NCBI GenBank assembly: GCA_017556665.1
Contig: JAFYMJ010000194.1
Location: forward strand, 1 to 7,618
Direction: 5' to 3'
DNA from: Bacteroidales bacterium
Lineage (GTDB): Bacteria > Bacteroidota > Bacteroidia > Bacteroidales > UBA932
Length of the DNA stretch: 7,618 nucleotides
Positions 1-7,179 of the stretch are shown one piece after another; positions within the stretch are counted from its first letter, which is position 1; each line of letters opens with the position of its first letter. Both the position numbers and the translations under genes were made by a program. Below the pieces are notes generated by a model. The model was given only the letters and a program-made list of their open reading frames with translations, was not told the origin of the DNA and searched no databases.

Positions 1-3000
1 ACCACTTTCATATGATGGCTCCAAGAATGAAAGACAATATCTTATCTCTGCATGTCTGTCTACATAACCAACTATTCCGCCTCTGTATTTATGTTTTTCT
101 CCAGCTGTAGGTATTTCACCTTTGTTATATGAACCTACTACCGAAGCATCTCCTTTGTCTTCATAACCCTCTTCTAACCAGCCAACAATGCCACCTATAT
201 CACAAGATTTACTGGTATTCTCTACTCTTCCTGTATTTGCACAACCAATAACAACTCCATTATGTTCATCCACACCATCAAATGCTCCGTGTGGATCATA
301 GCCTACAACACCCGCTATTCCACAAAGTCCATGAAGTGATGTATTTGCGTATATATTACCATGGTTTGCAGATCCTACAATAAGTACACCAGAAGACCAT
401 GCTTCTCCAACAACGCCGCCACAGTTTCCTGTATTAGAAGGGAAATTAGGTTTTGCGTTGCAAGTTACTGTACCATAGTTAGCGCAATATTGTACATTAA
501 GGTATATATTGTTGGCATTACCACTAATTTCGCCACATACTCCCCCTACTATACTGTCTGCATTAATATCACCTGTATTTACGCAATAATAGAGTAGTGG
601 AGAGCGTCCCTGCTCATCAAATCTTAAAAGATCACCAGCAATACCTCCAAATCCAAAGCCACCCCCTTTATTTGAATATCGTTTGCCATTGCTTATAGGA
701 CTATAATTGATGCAGTGCGATACAATTACACTTCCTGATATATCGCCAACTATACCACCGGCTGTTACATCATGAGCTGTAATGCTTACTGAGTTTCTGT
801 TACCATCCTTATCTTTCTCTCCTGCTCCAATTATTACGCCTTGTATGTAACAGTTCTTATATGGACTGGAGTTTGCAATATCAAAATGGTATCCAACAGT
901 ATTATCGCCACTTTTGTATGCATTTACATAAGATATCTTTTCATGTACATCGCTTCTGTATTTTCCTATGGCACCTCCCACCTCTTTTGTACCGGTTACA
1001 CTTGCTGCTACATATATATTTGAAATTTTTGATTTGTATTCTGCATACCCTGCTATACCGCCAACGCAATTAGTACCCTCCACTTTGAGTGCAACATTTG
1101 CCTTACTGCCAGCATATTGTTCACCTATGTATTGTGATTCAAACTCATCCTGAGTTATAACTTTGTCAAAATCTTTATTTTCCTGGAATTTGAACGAGTA
1201 TCTCCCTCCATCTATAGCGGCAGCTTTAATTGTTCCACATACACCACCAACATTATATTTTCCAGATATCTTTGATTCTGGTGCAAAATAATAATTCTTT
1301 AGTGATAGGGTAGAGCTGCAGTTTGCCAATATTCCTATAAGTCCACCAATGTGATTATTGCTACCCTCAACTGATGTTTTTATATTAACAGTAGCACTCT
1401 CCGATGATATGGCAATATTGTTTGCGGAACCTATCATTCCACCTACATATTTCTCCCCAGAAATTTTTGTATAGTTAGAGTTGATTACACCAAAACTTAC
1501 AAGATTTTTCATATTTATGTGTAGTGGATTTGAGGAGCCAAGACTGTCTGTTCCACCAATGAATCCACCTGCACGTTCTTTACCAATAAGATTTGAAGAT
1601 ACTCTAACTATGTCAAGGTTTATAGTGTATCCGGTATTGCCGGTTTTTCCAAATAACCCTCCAACATAGTTTTTACCTTTAATAGGGAATGACAATGTTG
1701 TATTTTGGATGTTGATTGCATTATTTGTATTGGATACATATATCTCTCCTGCAATACCTCCAACGTATGAATCATCTCCTACAACTGCTTCATTTTCAGA
1801 TTGAGATGATTCATTAGCAAGGTCTACAACATTAAGATTAAGTTTTGGATTTACAACTCTTCCAAACATTCCACCAACATATTTTTTGCCTTTAACAACA
1901 ATAGGTTGGGCTTTACAAGTAAGTGTGTTTATATTTATAGTTGGATTGTCTCCCTCAGCCAGACCAACTACCCCTCCTGTGTAATCACCGCAGTCTCTGA
2001 TTCTTACTCCAAGATCGCAATTCTTTATAGTTAAAGATCCACCATTCATGTATCCTACAATACCACCTGTATTGGATTTGGTTCCATTAATGTTACCTCT
2101 AAAGGAACAGTTGGTAATCTCTACAATACCATTTTTCTCTATAGAACCTGCAAGTATTCCGCTATTTTTATTTACTCCATGGGTATCATCGCCATCAAAA
2201 ATCATACTGTTGAAAGATGCTCCATTCTTTAATGTCCGGAATAGACCTATATTATTGTTTTCTCCACCCATATCAGAGCCATTGAATGAGAAACCCCTTA
2301 TTGTTGTCTCATTGTTGGCGCCACTATAATATCCGGCAAAGTCATTTCCAAACCAACCGTCTTCTGCCAGTTCTCCCGATGAGCCTGGAACTTCTATAGA
2401 TTTTGTCTGCATAAAATGCAAACCTCTTGCAGATGTTTCATCATTTCTTAGGCTATAACTGAATTTCTTGAAATCGTCATAATTTGCAATTACATACGGA
2501 TTTTCTTTAGATCCAGGGTATGTCTTTGACGTATCGTTACCATTTAAAGGTTTTAGATAATTGTCGTAAATGCTGTTTACAGAAGCTGCTACATACAGTT
2601 CATATGTTTCGTTTACAGTAGAAATACATATAAAATCTTTTACATTGTATTTACCGTTGTAATTACAAATAAATCTTAATTTGTATTTTCCATGTGGCAG
2701 TTTTTCGCCCCACTGGCCACCATGTCTGAATGTTACTGTATGTACATTGTATATGCTCAGCTCTCCTGTATATAAATAAGGTTTAGCTCTTCCTGCATTT
2801 TCATCAAGAGGATGGAACTCCATTTGTATATTACCAATATTATCACCTTTACCCAACTCTTCAAAAACGGGTGGAATATAGAATACACACTCAAATACAC
2901 CATCTTCAATTTCTACCACATTCTGCTGCGGTGCAATTTTCTCGCAAGAAATCAGTAGCGTTAGAAATGTACCTATTGCTATTGTTGTTAAAATCCTTTT

Positions 3001-3003
3001 CAT
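1..3003 (-). CDS. GLUG-repeat lipoprotein, 3' end beyond window (partial, at least 1001 aa)
   Basis: The frame from the ATG at 3003 stays open for exactly 1001 codons to base 1, so the stop codon lies outside the window. Residues 1-20 are a lipoprotein signal peptide: MKR, a hydrophobic stretch, then lipobox LISC with Cys20 as the predicted lipidated residue. Residues 21-160 form an N-terminal domain that I do not recognise (probably beta-rich, e.g. LPHGKYKLRF at 102-111). Residues 168-270 resemble the lead-in common to GLUG proteins: NPYVI, DDFKKF, W217, F.G.Y.G near 222-228, then GLF at 253-255. From about 281 to 1001 there are some 18 glycine repeats of the form GG-h-h-G (GGIVG 313, GGVVG 343, GGMFG 377, through GGIVG 938 and 975). 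This predicts a beta-solenoid in the outer membrane or on the cell surface. No catalytic motif is visible. The gene follows the 965-aa lipoprotein by 14 nt and is probably co-transcribed with it. The class assignment is firm; the function is unknown and adhesion or ligand binding is only inference. Confidence 0.9.
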   Translation of the reverse strand, partial: MKRILTTIAIGTFLTLLISCEKIAPQQNVVEIEDGVFECVFYIPPVFEELGKGDNIGNIQMEFHPLDENAGRAKPYLYTGELSIYNVHTVTFRHGGQWGEKLPHGKYKLRFICNYNGKYNVKDFICISTVNETYELYVAASVNSIYDNYLKPLNGNDTSKTYPGSKENPYVIANYDDFKKFSYSLRNDETSARGLHFMQTKSIEVPGSSGELAEDGWFGNDFAGYYSGANNETTIRGFSFNGSDMGGENNNIGLFRTLKNGASFNSMIFDGDDTHGVNKNSGILAGSIEKNGIVEITNCSFRGNINGTKSNTGGIVGYMNGGSLTIKNCDLGVRIRDCGDYTGGVVGLAEGDNPTININTLTCKAQPIVVKGKKYVGGMFGRVVNPKLNLNVVDLANESSQSENEAVVGDDSYVGGIAGEIYVSNTNNAINIQNTTLSFPIKGKNYVGGLFGKTGNTGYTINLDIVRVSSNLIGKERAGGFIGGTDSLGSSNPLHINMKNLVSFGVINSNYTKISGEKYVGGMIGSANNIAISSESATVNIKTSVEGSNNHIGGLIGILANCSSTLSLKNYYFAPESKISGKYNVGGVCGTIKAAAIDGGRYSFKFQENKDFDKVITQDEFESQYIGEQYAGSKANVALKVEGTNCVGGIAGYAEYKSKISNIYVAASVTGTKEVGGAIGKYRSDVHEKISYVNAYKSGDNTVGYHFDIANSSPYKNCYIQGVIIGAGEKDKDGNRNSVSITAHDVTAGGIVGDISGSVIVSHCINYSPISNGKRYSNKGGGFGFGGIAGDLLRFDEQGRSPLLYYCVNTGDINADSIVGGVCGEISGNANNIYLNVQYCANYGTVTCNAKPNFPSNTGNCGGVVGEAWSSGVLIVGSANHGNIYANTSLHGLCGIAGVVGYDPHGAFDGVDEHNGVVIGCANTGRVENTSKSCDIGGIVGWLEEGYEDKGDASVVGSYNKGEIPTAGEKHKYRGGIVGYVDRHAEIRYCLSFLEPSYESG
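67..2067 (-). repeat. Protein-level GLUG repeat array in second lipoprotein
   Basis: The glycine motif GG-h-h-G recurs at residues 313, 343, 377, 415, 448, 479, 521, 553, 586, 648, 676, 749, 786, 820, 862, 897 (degenerate GVVG), 938 and 975, usually 28-42 residues apart. The DNA copies are diverged and not identical, so this is an old protein repeat and not a DNA satellite. Units at 372-680 share a G-K-x-Y-V-G-G type core. Units at the two ends share a C-x-N-x-G-x-I type strand before the glycines. On the plus strand the array shows as recurring ccacc/cctcc runs. Confidence 0.85.
2944..3003 (-). other. Lipoprotein signal peptide of second GLUG protein
   Basis: Residues 1-20 read MKRILTTIAI then GTFLTLLISC: basic start, hydrophobic core and lipobox L-I-S-C, with Cys20 as the lipidation site for signal peptidase II. 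The residues after Cys are E-K-I-A. This is not a clear acidic export signal of the sort described for surface lipoproteins of Bacteroidota, so surface exposure versus periplasmic location is open. Confidence 0.85.
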
Positions 3004-3017
3004 ATATATAGTTTTAA

Positions 3018-5915
3018 TTAATTCTGTGTTTTAATATATCTTGATACATAAGGGATAGGGAATCTGTTTTCACCTTCTGGGATAAACCATCTGCCATTTT
3101 CTTTTCTGAAATCCCATCCTTTAAGGTTATTTGGGTCAGAAAGTTCTTCCATAGTTATGGCTGTTGCTCCATTCATAGAGCGTACAGCTGAAGATGCTGT
3201 GTTGTCAACAAGGTAATATATACCACTTATTTCTGTATTTCTCTCTTTTTCTGAGTATATACCCCCCCAAGAACTTTCTGGAGCTAGGGTAAGACAATTT
3301 TTTACAATAGTCTGATGTCCTGCGTAACCAACAATATGTCCACCATTTCCAGTTCCAGTACTAAGGTTCAAACAGTCAGAAATTTCACCATAGGAATTTA
3401 ACTGCCCTACCAATCCTCCCGTTTTTTCGTTTTCTTTAGGAACATTAATAATTCCGGCAGCTATACATTGGTCAAGGGTTACAATATTTTCTTCATATGT
3501 GTCCAATGCTTGAATTATTGTATTGCCACCACCAACTATTCCGCTAAGACCACCTATCCATGTAGCTGCTACAGCAGCTGTTGCAGATCCACCTGTGGCA
3601 ACTATAGTGCATACAGTCGCAACCATAGAAGCTGCAATACAAACTCCAGATACACATGTATGAATTATTTCCTTTACTAATTCTCTTTTTTGAATTCTGT
3701 CTAATTTATTTTCTCTAACCTGGTTAAGACTATCTGTGAATGCACCTAAATTGCCATCGACATCCAAATGTTTCACCAGCTTCTCAACCTCTTCTTTATA
3801 TTCTTTATCAAGGCCTAAGAGTTTGTAGTCTATCTCACTGCCATCTCTTGTTGCGTTGAGTTCTTCTTCAATTTTTTTACCTGTTTCATTAAGCAATTCA
3901 AGATTTTCTTCATTCTGTTCTCTTATTTTTTCATTTGAAATAATACCTTCAATGCTAAATTTTAAAAAAGTTCCATCAACTGCTAATGTAAACATCGACC
4001 ATCCCACAGATGCAAATGTAAGTATCTTGTCAACTGCACCTGATTTAGGAATATAGCCAACAATCAATGTGGCTGCACCTGCTACTACTTCTACTGCACC
4101 AACAACTATGGATGTAATATCCGGTTCTCCTTCCGGTGCTCCCAGTTCACCACCAAAATTAGCTGTATAGTCTTTTATATCAGACCTTACACTGCCAAAA
4201 TTTCCACAATAATTTAAAGTGATATCATTAAGACCCTTAGCAATGATTCCTGCAGCATATGAATGTTCTGCTAAAATATCACTAAAGTTTTGGCTAGCAA
4301 TAATTACAGAACTTTCAGTAAAACCAACAATTCCTCCAGCATATTTATATGCTTTAATTTTTCCGGTATTAATGTTATTTAAAACCATTGCTATAGGAGC
4401 ACTACCAACCACGCCTCCGGCATAGTTTGAATTTGCCGTCACTGACCCTTTGTTCAAACTTCCTCTGCACCCAATTTGTGCTTCTCCACATAAACCTCCA
4501 ACACATTCATTTCCTGTTATATTTCCTTCATTTTTACAGTTTAGCAGTATTGTGGTATTACATAAATAATTTTCACTAGAAAGTGATCCACTCTTACGTG
4601 TACTTCCTATAATGCCTCCTACACCCACTTTTCCATTAATATTTCCGAAATTGGCACAGGCGGTGAACATACTTGTTGATGTACCACCAGCAATTCCTCC
4701 ACATCCAATGCCCCCTTTAAGAGATTCTGGATCAGCTACAGTAAATTTAGATGCTCCGGTAATTGTACCTCTATTCACACAACCTCCTGCAAGTAATGTA
4801 TCACAGGCAGCTATAATTCCACCGCTACTGTTGTATTCAGAACTTACTGTACTGTTGTTCTCGCAGAAATATGCCTTTATTATTGATCCCTGAGATCCGG
4901 CACCTACTACTCCTCCTGCTTGATTAGATGATGTAATAGTATTGTTGTAAGATTTACAGTCTTGGATTAGAAGGGCAGAGTTCATATCTATAATGCCTAC
5001 CAGACCTGCTACTCCATAACTGTCTGCTGCACCTTTGATGATACTGTTGTTTACAGTACAGTTTTCAACAATTGTTCCTGTTATATTGTTTGCCCCGCTT
5101 ACTACAATTCCAACTATTCCTGAAACACCAAAATCTCCAGTTATCTTGGCATTTGTCATATTTACATTTTTAATGTATGCACCATTTGTAAATCCAAAAA
5201 GTGCAGCTGCGTACATATAGCTTCTGCTTATATATAATCCGTCAATTGAGTATCCGCCACCATCATATGTAGATTTGAATGAAACTTCTTGTTGTGATCC
5301 AATAGGCATCCAACCATACTCCATACTAACATCCATAGACATTATGGCACCATCAAGGTCGTCTGTCTGCAAAAAATAATACACGTGGTTTACCAAGTTA
5401 TTGGTGTTGGAACTGTTTACAACTTTTCTTAACCATTGAAGTTTATCCTCAGAAGAGACATACAATGTATCAACTTCTGTACCTGTACCATACATTTTAA
5501 ATGTAGGGTGCCATTTGCTCAGGTTCTTGTATATGCCATCTTTAAATGTAATCTTGCAGCCCAATCCAAATTCTTTTACCGCTATTTTGCCATCTTCATC
5601 AATTACTTTATGCTCCATGTTAAGCAACTCATACTCTCCATCTTTTACTCCGTAATCAAGAATAAGTTGGCCATGATTATCTTTGTTTTTCTTGTAAATT
5701 CCCGAGCGCTTAATTTTCTCGCCGCTTAAAGTTCGTACTGTAAGAGTAAAGAAGTCTCCTGTGAATTCTTCTAAACCTTCTGTTAGTGCTATTATAGAGT
5801 TATCACCAACATATTTGTCAGTTGACTCTATAATTTCCCGTTGTATCTCAACCTTTTCGCATCCTATAAGGAAAATGGCTAATAAAATACCAATGTATAA
5901 TGATTTTATTTTCAT
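3018..5915 (-). CDS. GLUG-repeat lipoprotein with internal hydrophobic helical insert (965 aa)
   Basis: This is a complete gene of 965 codons ending in TAA. Residues 1-19 are a lipoprotein signal peptide ending in lipobox LIGC (Cys19), which supports the ATG at 5915. Residues 20-148 are an unrecognised N-terminal domain. Residues 149-250 match the usual lead-in of GLUG proteins: LYVSSEDKLQWL, then W202-P204-I205-G206, F213, YDGGGYSIDGL and ALFGF. Glycine repeats follow at 265, 303, 333, 364, 405, 432, 472, 499, 526, 554 and 587, many preceded by C-x-N-x-G-x-I. The array is then broken by residues about 598-815, a hydrophobic and helical module. It resumes at GGLVG (833) and GGHIVG (858). The end, with W934, the NGRWFIP motif (940-946) and FPIPY, resembles the closing segment of GLUG proteins. 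It is predicted to be anchored in the envelope through Cys19. No enzyme motif is seen and the function is unknown. It is probably the first gene of a two-lipoprotein operon. The fold assignment is good; the role is inference. Confidence 0.93.
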   Translation of the reverse strand: MKIKSLYIGILLAIFLIGCEKVEIQREIIESTDKYVGDNSIIALTEGLEEFTGDFFTLTVRTLSGEKIKRSGIYKKNKDNHGQLILDYGVKDGEYELLNMEHKVIDEDGKIAVKEFGLGCKITFKDGIYKNLSKWHPTFKMYGTGTEVDTLYVSSEDKLQWLRKVVNSSNTNNLVNHVYYFLQTDDLDGAIMSMDVSMEYGWMPIGSQQEVSFKSTYDGGGYSIDGLYISRSYMYAAALFGFTNGAYIKNVNMTNAKITGDFGVSGIVGIVVSGANNITGTIVENCTVNNSIIKGAADSYGVAGLVGIIDMNSALLIQDCKSYNNTITSSNQAGGVVGAGSQGSIIKAYFCENNSTVSSEYNSSGGIIAACDTLLAGGCVNRGTITGASKFTVADPESLKGGIGCGGIAGGTSTSMFTACANFGNINGKVGVGGIIGSTRKSGSLSSENYLCNTTILLNCKNEGNITGNECVGGLCGEAQIGCRGSLNKGSVTANSNYAGGVVGSAPIAMVLNNINTGKIKAYKYAGGIVGFTESSVIIASQNFSDILAEHSYAAGIIAKGLNDITLNYCGNFGSVRSDIKDYTANFGGELGAPEGEPDITSIVVGAVEVVAGAATLIVGYIPKSGAVDKILTFASVGWSMFTLAVDGTFLKFSIEGIISNEKIREQNEENLELLNETGKKIEEELNATRDGSEIDYKLLGLDKEYKEEVEKLVKHLDVDGNLGAFTDSLNQVRENKLDRIQKRELVKEIIHTCVSGVCIAASMVATVCTIVATGGSATAAVAATWIGGLSGIVGGGNTIIQALDTYEENIVTLDQCIAAGIINVPKENEKTGGLVGQLNSYGEISDCLNLSTGTGNGGHIVGYAGHQTIVKNCLTLAPESSWGGIYSEKERNTEISGIYYLVDNTASSAVRSMNGATAITMEELSDPNNLKGWDFRKENGRWFIPEGENRFPIPYVSRYIKTQN
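3262..3268 (-). repeat. G7 homopolymer tract within the lipoprotein CDS
   Basis: Seven consecutive C on the plus strand (G7 in the coding strand) span the codons for W883, G884 and G885, about 80 codons before the stop. Such a run is uncommon in AT-rich coding sequence. A one-base slip would change the reading frame of the C-terminal segment. It is also explained simply by TGG-GGG-GGT codons. Confidence 0.6.
3324..3422 (-). repeat. C-terminal GLUG repeats after the insert
   Basis: Two further repeats, TGGLVGQ (832-838) and GGHIVGY (858-864), 26 residues apart, resume the array after the helical insert. They keep the preceding Cys-containing strand (LDQC at 814-817, SDCLN at 846-850, KNCL at 872-875). 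This shows that the insert sits inside one repeat domain and does not separate two unrelated domains. Confidence 0.75.
3471..4124 (-). other. Hydrophobic helical insert domain inside the GLUG array
   Basis: This encodes residues about 598-815 of the 965-aa lipoprotein. In order it contains: a hydrophobic stretch 603-623 with glycines at 606, 613 and 620 (every seven residues) and a single charge (E609); a second hydrophobic stretch 631-646; a highly charged region 661-750 rich in Glu and Lys that looks helical and partly coiled-coil (EEELNATR, KEEVEKLVKHL); and residues 753-804, 52 residues with no Asp, Glu, Lys or Arg, rich in Ala, Gly, Val and Thr, with GGLSGIVGGG at 788-797. The layout hydrophobic / charged helices / hydrophobic is seen in membrane-inserting helical proteins, but I recognise no specific family. 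It is unlike the surrounding beta repeats. Confidence 0.7.
4137..5123 (-). repeat. Main GLUG repeat array of first lipoprotein
   Basis: Eleven glycine motifs of the GG-h-h-G type fall in residues 265-593, spaced 27-41 residues apart (27-28 in the tightest part, 472-554). Most units have Cys or Asn followed by N-x-G-x-I before the glycines, for example NCKNEGNITG at 459-468 and YCGNFGSV at 569-576. Cys residues at 286, 320, 351, 379, 420, 460 and 570 occupy the same place in successive units and could stack as a ladder in a solenoid. Some units are degenerate (GGIIAA 365, AGIIAK 555). Confidence 0.85.
5859..5915 (-). other. Lipoprotein signal peptide of first GLUG protein
   Basis: Residues 1-19 consist of MKIK, a hydrophobic core (YIGILLAIFL) and the lipobox L-I-G-C. 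Cys19 would be the lipidated residue. It is followed by E-K-V-E, close to the E-K-I-A of the neighbouring lipoprotein. Confidence 0.88.
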
Positions 5916-5999
5916 TGCTTATATTATTTTAATACAAATTTGTCCTCAATTTAGATATTATTTTTCTATCGAAAAAATTATTTGGGATATAAAATAGAA
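5916..5999 (-). promoter_or_regulatory. AT-rich leader, probable promoter of lipoprotein pair
   Basis: This gap lies between the terminator hairpin of the upstream unit and the ATG at 5915, so a promoter for the lipoprotein genes is expected here. Read on the minus strand, CAAATTTG (5942 to 5935) differs at one position from the Bacteroidota -7 element TAnnTTTG and sits 19 nt before the ATG. TAATTTTT farther upstream is another one-mismatch candidate. No convincing -33 TTTG or TTG at the proper spacing was found. The sequence just before the ATG (AATAATATAAGCA) has no Shine-Dalgarno, as is usual in this phylum. The exact promoter position is unresolved. Confidence 0.3.
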
Positions 6000-6030
6000 A
6001 AAGGTGTTTTTTCCCATAAAAAACACCTTT
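5990..6030 (-). terminator. Intrinsic terminator after DUF362 gene
   Basis: A perfect 13-bp inverted repeat (arms 6000-6012 and 6018-6030, loop 6013-6017) starts 35 nt after the TAG stop of the DUF362 gene. On the minus strand the arm reading AACACC-TTT runs into TTCTATTTTA, a U-rich tail. The plus-strand side continues with mixed A/T and no U-run, so it should work mainly for minus-strand transcripts. It separates the amidase/Fe-S unit from the lipoprotein unit. Confidence 0.8.
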
Positions 6031-6065
6031 ATACTATAATTATACTAAGAAATTGTTACATAAAA

Positions 6066-7169
6066 CTACACCTCAATAAGTTCATATTCTCTTGTTCCAA
6101 TACCAATTTCTTGAGCATATCTAAGGCCGGCTTCCCAATCTGTATCGGGATGAATAAAATGGAACTTGTCCTCTCCCTTATGCACATGGTTATGGTATTT
6201 GTTAATGGCTGGTGCTGCATTTACCAAATCTGCACATGCCTGATCCAACGCAACTGGATCGAATGAAGCCATCATACCCAAGTCTGGAACAATAGCAGCA
6301 TCGTTATGACCCCAACAGTCGCACTCCGGTGATACATTCATTATTAAACTTATATGGAAATGAGGTCTATCTTTTAGAATAGCTTTTGAGTATTCAGCAA
6401 TTTTATAGTTCAGGATTTCAGATGTGTCGTATTCCGCAAGAACAGCTGCTGCATATTGGCATAATGCTACACATTGTCCGCAACCAACGCATTTGTTGTA
6501 GTCTATAACCGCTTTCTTGTCTGCACCAACAGTTATAGCGTTGTGATTACAGTTTTTCTCACATATTTTACAGCCTATGCAGTTTTTTGCATCTACTTTT
6601 GGTTGTGAAGAGGAGTGAAGTTCAAGTTTGCCTGCTATACTTGCACTACCCATTCCTATGTTCTTTAATGCCCCACCAAATCCGGCCTGCTCATGACCTT
6701 TAAAGTGATTCATAGAGATGAATATATCGCAGTCTGCAATTGCCTGTCCTATTTTTGGAGCAGGACAATATTTTGCCCCCTCCAGTTCAATAGCCTGGTA
6801 ATTTGTACCTTTTACACCATCTGCAATAATTACGTTACAATCTACCTGTAATGGATTAAAACCATTTCTACAAGCACTCTTTAGATGGTCAACAGCATTG
6901 TCTCTTAATCCTTTATATAAAGTATTGCTGTCTGTAAGGTACACCTTTGCACCTAAAGATTGCAATACGTTTACAACAGCAGCAACATATCCAGGTCTTA
7001 TGTAGGCCATATTGCCTGGTTCGCCAAAGTGAATTTTTATTGCGGTGAATTTGTCTTTAAAGTCAATTTTCTCTATTCCTGCAGCTTTTATCAGATTTTT
7101 TAGCTTTTTTGGAAGATTCAAACCTGGTCTGGTGCTCAGATTTGTATAGTAAACTTGTGCTTTGCCCAT
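6066..7169 (-). CDS. DUF362 domain protein with two [4Fe-4S] ferredoxin motifs
   Basis: This is a complete 367-aa cytoplasmic-type protein with no signal peptide or membrane segment. It matches DUF362 iron-sulfur proteins: AIKIHFGEPGN (43-53) and IRPGYV (57-62) in the N-terminal part, the NHFKGHEQAGFGGALKNIG core (154-172), then a ferredoxin insert with two C-x2-C-x2-C-x3-C motifs (C197, C200, C203, C207 and C227, C230, C233, C237). The C-terminal part has PECDCWGHND (281-290), IVPDLG and DPVALDQA (304-311), conserved in this group. The paired Cys283/Cys285 could be further metal ligands. Two clusters suggest electron transfer, but the reaction and partner are not known for this family. Neither cluster is followed by the Pro common after the fourth Cys in ferredoxins (CNHN and CQYA instead). 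The start at 7169 is only 10 nt after the stop of the upstream amidase gene, so the two are probably co-transcribed. Length is normal for this DUF362 type and no damage is seen. Confidence 0.92.
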   Translation of the reverse strand: MGKAQVYYTNLSTRPGLNLPKKLKNLIKAAGIEKIDFKDKFTAIKIHFGEPGNMAYIRPGYVAAVVNVLQSLGAKVYLTDSNTLYKGLRDNAVDHLKSACRNGFNPLQVDCNVIIADGVKGTNYQAIELEGAKYCPAPKIGQAIADCDIFISMNHFKGHEQAGFGGALKNIGMGSASIAGKLELHSSSQPKVDAKNCIGCKICEKNCNHNAITVGADKKAVIDYNKCVGCGQCVALCQYAAAVLAEYDTSEILNYKIAEYSKAILKDRPHFHISLIMNVSPECDCWGHNDAAIVPDLGMMASFDPVALDQACADLVNAAPAINKYHNHVHKGEDKFHFIHPDTDWEAGLRYAQEIGIGTREYELIEV

Positions 7170-7179
7170 ATCTGTATAC

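Noticed and set aside
1..2067. Regularly spaced ccacc/cctcc motifs as a CRISPR or DNA satellite
   Set aside because: The spacing is irregular, the copies are diverged, and they correspond in frame to Gly-Gly codons of protein repeats.
2048..2329. Plus-strand ORF of 93 codons, rich in Pro and Leu
   Set aside because: It lies antisense inside the second lipoprotein. Its Pro-rich content is the mirror of Gly codons in the repeats, and it shows no motif or start signal.
3004..3017. Separate promoter between the two lipoprotein genes
   Set aside because: The gap is only 14 nt of A/T sequence, too short for a full promoter. One inside the upstream coding end cannot be excluded but is not visible.
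3468..3680. Plus-strand ORF rich in Cys, Tyr and Ser opposite the hydrophobic insert
   Set aside because: The Cys/Ser/Asn-rich composition simply mirrors the Ala/Thr/Val codons of the real minus-strand gene. There is no signal peptide or family resemblance.
4612..4893. Plus-strand ORF of 93 codons, Pro-rich
   Set aside because: It is antisense to GLUG repeats of the first lipoprotein and has the same origin as the other Pro-rich shadows (4219-4425, 5035-5220).
5934..5943. 10-bp palindrome ACAAATTTGT as an operator
   Set aside because: Such a short A/T palindrome is expected by chance in this composition. It overlaps the candidate -7 element, but nothing else supports a regulator site.
5982..6266. 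Plus-strand ORF of 94 codons crossing the intergenic region
   Set aside because: It reads through the terminator hairpin and then antisense to the well-conserved DUF362 C-terminus, and has no recognisable product.
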